Below are positions 11,581-23,691 of a stretch of 64,000 bases of DNA, piece by piece. The notes below the pieces were generated by a model that was not told where the DNA came from, searched no databases, and was given only the letters and a program-made list of their open reading frames with translations. The stretch comes from Siphonodentalium dalli (taxonomy: Eukaryota; Mollusca; Scaphopoda; Gadilida; Siphonodentaliidae), in the NCBI GenBank assembly GCA_032622095.1, contig CP136067.1, forward strand, positions 136,217,990 to 136,281,989, in the 5' to 3' direction. Within the stretch, counting starts at the first letter, position 1; every line of letters starts with the position of its first letter. Made by a program: the position numbers and the translations under genes.

Positions 11581-11604
11581 AATTTGGCCTCCCATACCAT
11601 TGTA

Positions 11605-11945
11605 ACAAATATAAATATTAGTCACTCAGGCAATAGATGTATCTATTCTGTATATTAAGTTATTGGGTCTTACGAGTCTTGAGATGTCTAAATATGTTTT
11701 GATGGACAGATCGCGCAAGCGCAAGGGACACCCGCCAATCTTATCTGTTGTGATTCCAATTGTTGACTTATTAAATATGCACATATGCTTAAGAAACAGT
11801 CGCGCGCGAAGCGCGCTCCCGTAGGTCGGTTTTTGGATCCCAGTTAATGAAAATATCATTGAAATAATCGGTTTCCCCCCAATAAACATCCATATATTCA
11901 ATATACATGTTTTTGGAGCAGAATTAGGTAGACCATATTGAACGC
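11605..11945. other. Intergenic; nothing recognised
   Basis: A 300-bp stretch between the TIR element and the MITE array has no recognisable gene. The only open frame, on the minus strand, shows no family resemblance. Confidence 0.4.
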
Positions 11946-12343
11946 CGTAATTCTGCTGTGGTTAAGTGGTCAATTACTTTGGACATTACTGTATGTAGAT
12001 GGAGTTATCATTAGACCTCACATCCTTATATGGGATACAGTAATGCCCAAAGTAATTGACCACTTAACCACATCAGAATTATGGGTAATTTTTCAGGATT
12101 TAAAATCCGGAAAAATTACCCATAATTCTGCTGTGGTTAAGTGGTCAATTACTTTGGACATTACTGTATGTGGATGGAGTTATCATTAGACCTCACATCC
12201 TTATATGGGCTACAGTAATGCCTAAAGTAATTGACCAATTAACCACAGCAGAATTATGGGTAATTTTTCAGGATTTAAAATCTTGAAAAATTACCCATAA
12301 TTCTGCTGTGGTTAAGTGATCAATTACTTTGGACATTACTGTA
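11946..12343. mobile_element. Mariner-like palindromic MITEs B and C in a 175-bp tandem array
   Basis: Two 133-bp palindromes lie at 12036-12168 and 12211-12343, preceded by a half copy ending at 11993. Right ends fall at 11993, 12168 and 12343, exactly 175 apart. The whole unit (MITE plus a 42-bp spacer) is therefore tandemly duplicated. Each palindrome starts TACAGTAATGCC and ends GGACATTACTGTA, a TA-flanked inverted repeat typical of Tc1/mariner-type MITEs. Confidence 0.75.
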
Positions 12344-12559
12344 TGTAGATGGAGTTAAACCTCACATCAGTTTGTTGGTGATTTTGACCTTGACTTGGGA
12401 CCTTTGGTTTTTAACGCAACAAATGCGAGTACACATTATACACAAATTTCTGATGTAGCCAGAGTTTTTCTTGGATAATATGAGTTTGAAGCCTGCTTAC
12501 ATTTCAATATGTTGTCAGTGTTGTATTGTCTGCAGCCGAACTCGGCGCGTTGAAGCAAA

Positions 12560-13430
12560 AGTCATAAGAGATAAAATGTGTACGTAACGAGACTATAATA
12601 CAAATGAAAAAATAAATTGAAGGAGGGGTGGGCATTACAGGGAACTAAGGGTTGAACCGATATAAATTTGTAGAGCGATAACGACCAATGTTGACATATT
12701 ACGCATCTCAACTCTACTGTTGCAACAAGGTTATAAAATAGGGGGGGGGGGTGTCAGAATCTTAGTCATCTCTATATAGTGCCAGAATAGTCATTTATGG
12801 ACTTCTATAGTGGTACAATACAAATTAGAATCAAATGATAAAAATATGTATGTAACACAACTATACCGATGAAAATAAAAATAATAATTTAGGCCGGGAT
12901 AAGATGTTGGGTTGGTTATATGGACTCGGAGAAAAAGGGGTTCGTACCGATGAACTGACATAAATTAGTGGAGCGATGTTGCCATGTAATGCATCGCGAC
13001 TGTACTAAAGTAGCAATTATATAAAAATTGGGGGGGGGGGGGGTCGGAAATTATCTCTATCTCTATAGATGGCACCAGAATTATATAGAACGGAATAGCA
13101 ATTGATATACGTATACGGTATACTATAGTAATACCATAGACATATAAGTACAAGTATCACGCAATAAAATATTTCGTAACGTGACTATAGCGATGAAAAA
13201 AAAAAAAATTGGACTGGGATTAGAGATTGGGTTGGTTATATGTGGATAATTGGATATGGAATTCATACCGATGAAATGATACAAATTAGTGGAGCGATAA
13301 AGACCAATGTTGACACTTAGTCAGGCTACGCGGGGGAAATAGGGGTTGATACGATAGACCGAAATAAATTTGTCGAGTGATAATGACCAATGTTGACGTA
13401 TAAAGTAACGCGACTGTACTGTTGCACAAT
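12560..13430. repeat. Degenerate tandem repeat, roughly 280-bp units
   Basis: Three to four diverged copies share the order GTAACG.GACTATA, GATGAAA, GGGTTGGTTATAT, ACCGATGAA, GAGCGATAA.GACCAATGTTGAC, then GACTGTACTGTTGCA. Poly-G runs of 10 or more sit at the same point of two copies (about 12743 and 13031), each followed by GTC. Copy lengths vary, so the array is old. Confidence 0.6.
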
Positions 13431-13436
13431 TTAGTA

Positions 13437-14180
13437 GAGTCGCTTATGTACTTTCGTGGGAATTTTTTGAACAAATGTAGAGACTATGATATTATGATAG
13501 GGTATCACTTACTTTGTCGGAAAAAGTTTGTTAGACTTCATGGGTCCGCGACTGGAGAGAATTATGACGTCACAAAGATGACGTCATTGTCAGTTCAGTT
13601 CAGATGTAGGGTTTTCATAAGAACTGACTAATTCAGCGCATATTTCTTAATTGTTATACATTCTTTTTAGCTAGGGCAATTCATCAATAGTAGTTCTCGA
13701 AGTACAGTACCCAATTTCACGGGAAATTGTTATTCCAGTCAAAGATGGCTGCCAAAATGGCACTAAAAAATCAACAATTTTGCAATTTTCAAGAATTTCA
13801 TGTAAATGACCTTCCGTTTGGTATCGACTGCGAATTGTGACAATTCTGTGTTTAATTATTGCTTCAGCAATGTGGTGACCAATTGTATTGTACAAAACAA
13901 GTTCGATCTGTTAAAAATCCACTTTAGACAATCGAATTATAGCATCTTGTCAAAAATTAATTCCGATATTGTAGCAATAGATTTAAATAAATGAGCGGCA
14001 TTCAGTGATGTGAAAGAAGTATTCGTGCCACATACGGAAATATTATCACACTTCAACAAAACTGTTCAATTTCATCCAAGATGGCTACCAAAATGGCAGT
14101 CAAAATACAAAAGTAAGTGTTCGTTACGGCACATCACCGAATGTCGCCCTGGCATTCCATCATGGGGAATTAGGTTAATC
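13437..14180 (+). repeat. AAGATGGC-rich element, copy 1
   Basis: The left end (TAGTAGAGTCGCTTATGT) and most of the body recur in reverse complement at 16380-17075. The element carries TGACGTCA-type motifs at 13565-13590 and AAGATGGCTGCCAAAATGGC-type motifs at about 13744 and 14076. A third copy lies at 53780-54220. The TGACGTCA and AAGATGGC motifs match known CREB/ATF and YY1 consensus sites; function is inferred only. Confidence 0.65.
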
Positions 14181-14199
14181 AGCTACTTTTAAGTAAATA

Positions 14200-16379
14200 C
14201 CCATAGCTTTAATTTATTATATACATTAGCGATGTCCTGTACGGCATAAATGGCATTTCTTCAAATTTCCTGTGAGGAGGGTGTTGAAGAGAAAATCCAA
14301 CTCACTATGTGAAATTAGAAAGTATCTTAGACCGCCATCTTAGCTTGGGGTGGGCAAGTGTTACTATTTCAATGTTTACACTTCTGTGCTATACTCTAAG
14401 CCAAAGTACTAACTGAGAAGTATTGGTGGTTACCATATCAAATGGTAATTGATGATGCAGTTAATTGTTAGTGTTAGTACTTGTCGTGACATATCGGTAG
14501 AAAATACATACATGTATAGTGTATCATAGCAGGTAGCAATACGCAATTGTTTATTGTGATAGCTATGAAGTGGGATTGTACTTCTCAGCTATACCATGAA
14601 TCTTGGCAAGCAAGAAACAACACAACCTTGTTTACAAAACACAAACAATAGTATAATTAATGCTATGGCTGTAATTTGGTCTGCTTGTTAGTTGCACTGT
14701 AACCTTTAATTAAATTTGCATGGTAACACCATTTAAACCTCGTTTAGCTGAACTTGGCAGGTTTCAATCGTATTGATAACCACGACATATCAAAATAGAA
14801 TAGACACCCATAGGTGGGTAATATATCCATATATGCGGTATTGTCCCGTATCAAGCTTAAAGTGATATAGTGTGAATACCAGGTTCTGAAATATGGATGA
14901 TTGTTTTCACCAAAGTAGTCCAACCACTTTCATTGCAAATGTGGAGTTTTGAAAAGTTAATATAAGTTAGTGACCCCACAGGATATGTTATTCAGTTGAA
15001 ATGAACATTGCCATACACCAGGCTAGATCCCCACAAACGGGCGAAGTGGTATGTCTGGTTCTTGGCTTTCCTCGTGTTCAGTTAATTGGTGGTAGCCACA
15101 CAAAGTGATTCGCCCAATATACGAAAGGTGGCTTTGCACGAACACGGTAGGCTGGTATGGACCATGGATAGTATACAGCAAACTAATATCCCATATTGAT
15201 TTCTATGATTTATGCATGTGAAAAGTTTAGTGAGACAATGCATTACGTTTGCACATCAGTTTAATAGGAAAGTGGTTCTGGGCAATGGTTATGACTGTGC
15301 TGTCGGTCGCACTTGATTAGCGATTATTTTGAAGTTTATCGAAATCAACAGGGACTGCGCAACTGCTTTGCATATCCAACCGTGCAGCTTAGATGACGAA
15401 AGAATGTGAATGGTAAGCGCAATAGATACGAGCCAAACATAGACAGGCGATACTTATTATGATACTAATTCCCGCGTTTTGACAAACTGTACGACCACAC
15501 GGTGGGAAACGGGTCAAACGTCCATTGGTAGTGATGTGTCTTCCGTTGTCATGTCATCAGTTTGATTTATTATCTCCAATATACTCTGGAATCCAGGTTC
15601 TTAATACTGAATGACATTATGGGGCAACGCAGTCCACTAACTTCTTACAACATAATGTGAAGTAATATTTGGAGTTAATAACAGCTCATGACGTGCCATG
15701 TTGATTCTGGTTATAACGTTATCATGAACCAAAGGAAATGTGGAAATGAAGGAAGTTGAATTAGCACGCGTAACTACGGAGGTGGCCATGGTTCACTATA
15801 ATAATAATGGCATCTTTCAGATCATAGTATATAGGCCGATCCATATATATCCTAATGACTCAAACTGTTCTAATTCTATTCGACTAGGAGTTATCAGATC
15901 AGTCTGGCTATATCCCATAAATTGTATATATCATGCTGCATTCATGCATCTTGATAATCCCCCCCAACCAAGTGGCATTTATATATTAACTTCATCAGAA
16001 CACGGTCATGGTGAGGCTATTGTACGCAGAGCTCCATACATGTTCATGTGAAAATCAATACAGTTTGATCAGATAGACTTTAGTTTTAACAGTATTTGTT
16101 CCATGAATAATACAAAAACTATTAGTATACGTGTAATCGTATACCGGATTCGACATCAACTGTGCAGGCTTATGTGAGTAATTTCCGGCGAATTTTCACG
16201 ATGCTTATTTGGACAATAGTTGTCATATGAACTCGCATATTGAGTCATTGCGGAAAGACAACTACTATGAATGTGTCGTAATATGGCGAATATTTATTTG
16301 GAAGAAGCAAATTAGTCTACTACATTCACCTTCTACACATGACAGAAACGTAATTGGATGAAAAAGGGTAAAATTTGTG
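14200..16379. other. Intergenic, 2.2 kb between inverted AAGATGGC elements
   Basis: I see no gene, repeat family or RNA here. The open frame at 15740-16051 has no recognisable domain and no splice or start context that would support it. Confidence 0.4.
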
Positions 16380-17075
16380 TATTATCGTATTTTGGCCGCC
16401 ATCTTGGAAGCCATCTTGGATTAAGTTGACAGTTTCTGGATCCAGTTAGATTTAAATACCTTATGTAATGATCATACTCATTTCCATCATCGATTATTTC
16501 AAAATTTCTACAAGGATATAGTTAGAAAATAAAAAAGTATATTTTGGCGAAATTCATACCAATTCCTTTAAATCATCGCATTTGGAGAAGAAAATCAAGG
16601 TTATGATTCAAGAAATCAACTAATGTGATGCCTAAGTGAGTTGATATCAAGATATAAGAGAAGTATATTCCATAATCGTCACCAGTTCGATACAATCGGA
16701 AATGATGTAGGCGGCATGTATGGAAAATCATCAATTTCCCACTTCCGGTCGCCATTTTGGCGGCCATCTTTGATCGAGAGGACAAACTTTTATATAAAAA
16801 TATAACATGGCGTCACACCATACACGGTAGAAAAGGATTGTCATTTATTTTATATCAAAATTATATTTTTATCATGAAATCTAACAATGGTGAACTTAAA
16901 ATAATGAGCATGGCGGCCATCTTTGTGACGTCATCAGACCACACAGTCGCGACCCCAGGGGGTCTAACAAATTTGTTTCTGAAGTAGAGACCATATACTG
17001 CCTCATGAACATGGTCTCTATATTTGTTCATGAATTTCCCACGGGAGCCCAAAATCTGACATAAGCGACTCTACT
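16380..17075 (-). repeat. AAGATGGC-rich element, copy 2 (inverted)
   Basis: This is the reverse complement of the 13437-14180 family: ACATAAGCGACTCTACTA closes it at the right. The motifs GCCGCCATCTTGG, GCCATTTTGGCGGCC and TGTGACGTCATC are all present. With copy 1 it forms arms of about 690 bp around a 2.2-kb centre. Confidence 0.65.
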
Positions 17076-17159
17076 AATTATCATGTAGAACCGGTCAAAT
17101 ATGGACTCTGTTGCCCAATATGGAACAGCTCAGAAAACATTTGAAGGGCCCTAAAATGT

Positions 17160-17530
17160 ATTTAACATGGGATCTGCCATACAAATCGATTTATGTTGAT
17201 AAATCTCTTATTTTTCAAAATTTTAAGCTGAGACTTGGTGTGTCTGAGTGGGATACGTATATATTCCTAAAATGATAGGATACAGCACATAATTATGTTT
17301 TAGGTGGAAGAAATGAATTTTTTTCGATGATAAAATTTAACAATAACATGGGATTTGCAATTAAAATCGATTTATGTCGATAAAACTGTCATTTTTCAAA
17401 ATTTTGAGTTTAGAATTCGTGTGTGACGGTGTGTCTGTGTGTAATACTTATATATTCTTAAAATGACAGAGTCCAGCGCGTAATTATGTTTTAGATGGAA
17501 GAAATTGAATTTGTTTTCGATAACAAATTT
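17160..17530 (+). repeat. 183-bp direct duplication
   Basis: ACATGGGATCTGCC at about 17165 recurs as ACATGGGATTTGC at about 17348. Both are followed by ATCGATTTATGT.GATAAA, TTTTTCAAAATTTT and AATTATGTTTTAG. Divergence is moderate. Confidence 0.7.
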
Positions 17531-17810
17531 ACAGCATGTACGGCCGTAATACGGGTTTATCGAGTACGCTATTTTATAAACAAACTTTTGTCAATAGCCG
17601 TTTTGGTCAAACTAAACCTTTTTTGACCGGGAAAGCAGATCCGAATAGTAGCTAAGATGTATTTAGATAGAATTATCAAAAGAATTTGACCGATTAGGGT
17701 GCATTTTAAAAGAATCGAGTGGAGAAATCTTGGTGACATTTTCATAAAACACGCCGATAATTCCAGAAGATAAAAGATGGCGGTTATCACAATAGAACAG
17801 GCATAATATT

Positions 17811-17875
17811 ACCCATAATTCACCTCACTACACCAGGGGGCTTACCCATAATTCACCTCACTATACCAGGGGGCT
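17811..17875 (+). repeat. 33-bp tandem repeat, two copies
   Basis: ACCCATAATTCACCTCACTA begins at 17811 and, nearly unchanged, at 17844, each ending in CCAGGGGGCT. Confidence 0.85.
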
Positions 17876-18306
17876 CCCAATGGGTTATATATTATTTTCA
17901 GGCTATCAGATTATTTATATTTTCAACAACATATTATTACTCCGGTGACTTTAAGATTACAATTTCAGCCTGTCCTGACTATCGATACGATTGAGTCATA
18001 TTTTCAAAAACATATTATACACCGGTGGCGTTGTTTTACAATTTCAGCATCTACGTGATTCTATCGGTACGATTTGAGTAAGGTACAAAAAAAAAATTCT
18101 TCGCCCTAGAGACTACCACTGAATATGAAAAACAGCCACACTAGAAACACCACATGGTGGCGTAATGAATTCGAACGCGGAGTGTGTTCATATGTGATCA
18201 GGTTATAAACTATAGCTCATCGCTGCATATCTTCCGATTTGATTTGGTTATTCTGTGCGTTATTATGCGCGTGTGTGGTTTAACGGACGAGTCATCGGGG
18301 CCATTA

Positions 18307-19991
18307 CTAATTGAATCGTTTGGTGCTTAGGATATATTTTTGTACTTCTCTGAAAATGGTTATATTATCGTCATGTGCGAGTTCAGTGGAACCACGGAGT
18401 AGCACATCGGTTGTAATGTTACAAAGGCCGGACACTGTGGTTAGAAATAAAGCTCTTTGTGAGTCGTATCTTTCGCATTCGAGTAAATAATGTTCGATAG
18501 CATCTAGCTTACCGCAAGCACACATGGGTTGGTCAGAAACAAAATTTGCAGAGGTGCGGAAATTTAAGTGGCTACAGTGCATTCTAAGTCGAGAGTGCAA
18601 GACCTTCCCGTCGCGTGTGTAGGAATAATAAAACCATTTAGGGATATTGTTCAAGTTAGAATCCAATGACTTTGAGAATGTCACTCTCGAATCCATGGCA
18701 ATCCTGCTTGTGCGAAGGTTATTCTACAACGTGGTTGTCGAGGGAAGGAAGGATCTTCTGTGATATTCATTATCGAAAACTGGGACCATAAAACAATTGC
18801 CTTGTCTGGAGGTGACACGCCCCGATATCTGACTGTGAGTTGGAGGTACTAAAGTTCTTAGATATATTGGTGCCTGGCCATACACCATCTTGTAGAATAG
18901 CTTCAGTTTGTATTTTTCACGTCGTGATTTTAAGGTTTCCCAGCCAGTTTCTGCAAGAAGTGTCGACTTGCTGACAGACCTACTCTCTGCAAACTATATA
19001 TGTAGGTAGAATGCCATTGGCATTGGACACATGGTGTGTACCTCCAATATCTATACACTATTGTATACGTGTGTATACACATGTTGTGTATGTTTTTCTA
19101 TATGTACATTATGTGTAAACAACTTAAACAGTACTAGACATGCCCATTGATAAAAAAAACTCAATCTACACGCCGTCGGCTGGAAGCCATATTGGTTTGT
19201 TGGTGTCGATCAGAGTTTCGACTCCAAGAGGACCAAGTCACCAAGACCACTGAATAAAGTCTGAATTTGAGCCGTTATAAGAAGAATATTTTTAGTAAAG
19301 GTGAGAATATTTATGCAAACATATAAAGGGTTCTAATGTTCCACTCTCCTTTCGTGTGGAGTTACCGTTGCTCAATACAACATCCATGAGTGTTTCTGAG
19401 AATTCACTACAATTTGTCAAGTCGTCTATAACTTGCTGGGGGGAGAAATATGTTGAGATGGAGGACACTTTGGAATTTGCTGGATTAAACTGATTTTCAT
19501 TCAAATCTCCACATATGATTATTCTATGGAATGGATGGGCATTGACCACATCATCAATATTCCCCTCGATTTCGCCCCAGCATTGTACATTTGGTGGGCG
19601 ATAAAAGGTACCGACTAGAAGGCTTTTTCAATTCAATAGAATTTCGATCCATAAATTTTCTAAATTACTTCTTTCCATATCATTTATACGTTAAATGCTA
19701 TATTGTTCTTGACATAGACAATAACACCGCCCCTATTGTATCGGTATGAAATCTGTCTCTACGTTCAGGTTCGTGGAAACCAGGTATCAGCAAATGGTTT
19801 TGTTCATTTTTGGTACTAAGTCAGGACTCAGTAAAACCACACACGTCATAGTTTTGGATTTCGGTGGAAAGAACATCAAGTTTCGGGAAAATACTCTGCA
19901 CATTCAAGTGGAACACTGATAGTTCTCCGTCTGTTCCAGGTCCGGGGCTAGGTAAAATATCGCCGGAAATTAATAGCAGTCGTATGAGCCA
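18307..19991 (-). pseudogene. Non-LTR retrotransposon (LINE) ORF2 relic, RT core deleted
   Basis: Read on the minus strand, 19991-19292 encodes an apurinic-type endonuclease: LLLISGDI near the start, FHLNVQSIFPKLDVL, YDVCGFTES, a glycine-rich RGGVIVYV, GTFYRPPN, IICGDLNEN, QQVIDDLT and DVVLSN. One Trp codon has become TGA in TES*LS, there are further stops, and the frame shifts near 19745. After about 290 unrelated bases, 18997-18307 encodes the C-terminal end: GWETLKSRREKYKLKLFYK, FLPSTTTL followed by TAG where the family has Trp, then HSRLRMHCSHLN and a zinc-knuckle-like CACG..DAIEHYLLEC, closing at TAG 18309-18307. The reverse-transcriptase palm is missing, so it cannot be active. It belongs broadly to the jockey/CR1-type LINEs with an N-terminal endonuclease; the exact clade is not assigned. 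Confidence 0.85.
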
Positions 19992-22900
19992 TGCGGGCAT
20001 TGTGGCAAGGTCCCCTAGCGGAAAAGACGTCTCTTGATACCCTAGTTTTATTACATTGGACGCGATTCATGAACATTTCTTCGGAGTTCACGATTGAAAG
20101 TATGAGTAGTATTCTAATGAGCTTGAATTGGTTTGTTCCATTCATAGCCAAGTTTAAGTAATAAAGTAGAAGTTTTGACGTATACGGATCACATCGCTCT
20201 TTACGTTTCGCATATCGCGCGCGATTATAGAATGCATGTGCCTACCCTTGATCGTAATAGTTATCCTGGATCATATCGATGATAATTTATGGTACTAGGT
20301 AATGTGTAGGTAGGCTTTCCATCGGCGCGACATTGGTTCAGTTGCAGTCTCATTGCTGAAGATACATATGAGTTGTGAAGTAAGAGAGTAATACATATTA
20401 ATATGTGGATATAAGATAAAAAAAGAAAATGAAAAAAACATATTCATGACACAATGTAACAAAACAGTGCTTAAAGAAGGAAGTACAACTTGTAACGAAC
20501 CAAAGTCGGACGCTTTGGTCGTATATATAGACACTATCTGATTTTGTGACGTCACCAATTATTATCTAATACGACACTGCTGTTTTGAATTTTTGCGAGC
20601 GCTTTTGTCGCATAGTAGATCGATGGGCTTAAAGCATTAATGTCGTAATCTGAAATAAACGTGTGCTTCTTTCAATGGCTGGCGTTCCAAATTGAGGGGA
20701 GTTACTTTCGGAATTATACACAGTGAAGTTCATTCGTAGCCGCGGTTTTCATTTGATTGAGAACATAATTATAACATTATGGACTGTCAAATATTTTCAA
20801 TGGAGTGGCCTAAAATATAAATGTCGCGTGCAATGGGATAATCTCAATTACTCTTGCTGGGCTGGGGACAATACTGGAATCGAAATCGAAATTCGTGATG
20901 CAAGCAAACGTTATTATATCGCGTTTAAATTATCATAATATTACCGAGTACATACGTGAATCTGATAATTCTCATATGTCCTTCTATTTTCATGAATCGA
21001 CAAGAAACACATCTTATGAACAAAGCGGAAGATACATTTAGGTTATCGCAAATTCGGTCGATGGTTTCGTTGAAATGGACATGATGACATTTTTATGAAA
21101 GAAATGGACATGATGAAATCGACAAGCTTCTTCGTATAGTACACATCTCACTCGGATTGCGCACACATGCAGCGTCAATAATATAATGGCTAATTTCAGT
21201 AAAATACTCCCCTCCAGACAACAACAAACAGTCTTGACTTTTGAATACTTTCAGTTTGATGTTGATAGTTTATATTCTATAATAATTTTTTCAAAAGGAA
21301 TGGCTTTTAAAACTTTTTTATTTAGGTTTTAAGTCTGAGTTGCAGAGTTCGTAGTCTGTTTGCATAGTGAATCTCTGATTTCTCACATGCCTTGATGTAT
21401 GATATGATAACCTAATTTATACACGAAATTGCTATAGAACCAACTCTGTCGATGAAGCCTTGTGCATGTATGTAGTGTTATATATCATAATCACACCACG
21501 ATATAAGGCCTAAGTTAATCTTATTTGATGGGAATACGCATCAATGAAGTTATTTTTAGGATTAAAACGACACAAATATATCCTAGCTTATGCATGTGTT
21601 TTAGCCGTGGTTCGTTAATTACGCTAGCATATGGTCATATTATGGAGATGTTCATTGGTCACTTAAATTTTTTATGGGACGAGGCTAGGTTTCGCAGGAT
21701 CGCGGGTATGGGATATTCTGATAATAGCTATATATTTTGAAGCGAAATTATTTTTACATGTATGCAATGTAATGTAATGCAATGTAATGCCACTGGTGTC
21801 ATGATAAAATACATAGCTACCAATTATATCCAGTGGTCGTATACACTCAAAGGCGACGTGAGGCCTAACCCTATTCAGGGTGCATGTGGACAGCGGTACA
21901 TACATGTATCCGAGTGCTAAATAGAAATCACAACACCAACATAATTATGGTTTGTGAACAAATTTCTGCAATATATGTCGCTATTATTCGGAAAGGTTAT
22001 TTGTGACCAAATTGGGGAGATAAATGCATTTGTGCGAATTGGAGGAGAGAAAACTCAATGTAATAAGACCTCGATCATAAAAGTCGTATAAGTGAACGAA
22101 GAAGGATAACTCTACCCATGACTTCGCGTAATTTAGTTATGATACGACTTCGATTGAAAGTACCAAACAAGTGAGTGAGGGTGAGTAACTCTATTCGTCG
22201 TTTCTCGGTATCGATGTCACATTAAAGTGATATGTCAATCCGGGTTTGTGTTTGTGCGATAATATTGGTGGGACGTGCAGAATCAATGTGGTTAGCAATA
22301 TCCAGTGAATTTGTTTCGACATAATGTTTTTTGGGAGGGGCATGGTGTTGTTGATGATTTCCTGGAAGGATCTGGTTTTCTGTTAGTGATCTTGATCTGA
22401 CAGTTATATTCACCAACTGTCTGGATAAGAAAGTCCAGAAAGTTATAAGAGTATAGACTGAACCCAGAACATACGGAGCCATAATGTAACCTACCTCACT
22501 GGTATATCTGTTGTGACAACGAATCCGTGACTGGCTTAATTAATGATGCAGATTTTATTGATTTGTTAATACTAACAACAATAGAACACAATGTACTCGT
22601 AGATCGGGCATGAACGTATTGCGTACCATTCTAGCCTAATACTGGAAGCAGCAATCTGTGAAAGTGATGATGTTGACCTAAATACAACCCTCTTAATATT
22701 CTACAATTGTACATACCAAAGACAAAACAAAAAAGTTATCTGCGAACAGGGTTTGTGTTGTGTGTGTATATATTCCTATTCGATGCATGTATTGTTAACG
22801 ACCCCTTTAACGAGGTTGTATGCCGGTATTGACTGCGGTGATACTGCCAGTCAACCGCGCAGTCAAGTGGTAATATTATCGCAGCGTCGACATCGAATGC

Positions 22901-23315
22901 TAACAGTTGACATGCACGCGATATCCACCGGTAATCATACTGCGATATTATTCTTTTTTATCCACGGTAACAAAGTAATAACATAGCGTTTATTTGTTTT
23001 CCGACCGCCGTACACCACATGATTGTTTTTCACGACCGGCTTACACCCGGTTAATTTTCCGTGAGTGCCATGCACCGCGCTAATTCCGTTCTGTTCGATC
23101 TAGAAATTTCGAAACACGTGAGATCTCAACGCCCGGCGCCATTTTCAATCACCAAGTTTTCAATTGATAAATACCATATCTTCACTATCGGGGTATCCCG
23201 TCAAAAAACTTTATCTGGTGTGTTTATGACGACTTAAAAAAAATATATAATTCATGTAAACACCGCATGAACAATGCAGTCTAACTGCATGTGAAAGCGA
23301 GGAATAATTTAATCT
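19992..23315. other. Intergenic, 3.3 kb without a recognisable gene
   Basis: No exon with family resemblance or repeat shared with the rest of the window was found. Bases 19992-20151 may be the diverged N-terminal end of the LINE (an open minus frame runs here but shows no motif). An open plus frame at 20723-20938 is Trp- and Cys-rich but unplaced. The stretch 22800-23170 is slightly richer in CG dinucleotides than its surroundings. Confidence 0.35.
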
Positions 23316-23681
23316 AGGGTTGTAACGATAAAGTTGTTCATGATACGATATGAATCACGATACATTATCAACGATATGATACATTTCATGATACACTAAA
23401 TGAGTGTTCCTAAATGAATACCAAATTAACTATCGGAACTAACATTTTTCTAACTGGAGAAAGATTTTTTAATTGTTAGCTAGATGAGTGACAAATATAC
23501 ACATAAATAGACATGCAAACTGGAGAAAAAATTCCAGGTTTTGCTCATTTACACATGCCCGTCTTCCGAAATTACTTGATTTCCTTTATCGCGAATTGGC
23601 GATGCCCACGAAACGATAGGCTTTATATCGTTCTGTATTGTATCGCGATACTTTGAATTCACGGTGAATTGTTATAGCCCT
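23316..23681. mobile_element. hAT-like MITE, about 366 bp
   Basis: The left end AGGGTTGTAACGAT matches the reverse complement of the right end, AGGGCTATAACAAT, at 11 of 14 positions. The subterminal parts are rich in CGATA and its reverse (ATGATACGATATG, TATCGCGATAC), as in hAT-type elements with self-similar ends. GGAATAATT occurs just outside both ends (23301-23309 and 23683-23691), a possible 8-9-bp target duplication, although at the left it is separated from AGGG by six bases. No transposase is present. Confidence 0.55.
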
Positions 23682-23691
23682 TGGAATAATT

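Larger units (their letters stand above)
10321..11596. mobile_element. 1.28-kb TIR DNA element, non-autonomous
   Basis: The ends are inverted repeats: TATGGGAGGCCAAATTC at the left, and its reverse complement (GAATTTGGCCTCCCATA) at the right. Inverted similarity extends about 45 bp to AATTGCGCTTAA. CCATTG directly flanks both ends (10315-10320 and 11597-11602) and is followed by TA on both sides, so the target-site duplication could be read as 6 or 8 bp. No transposase is present. Both subterminal regions carry copies of the palindrome TTGCGCTTAAGCGCAA. The superfamily is not certain; a hAT-type 8-bp duplication is one reading. A palindromic MITE (10911-11124) is nested inside. Confidence 0.75.

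Noticed and set aside
20723-20938. Trp/Cys-containing 71-codon frame, considered as a lectin or Ig-like exon.
   Set aside because: No conserved spacing of a known domain could be matched and no convincing splice sites frame it.
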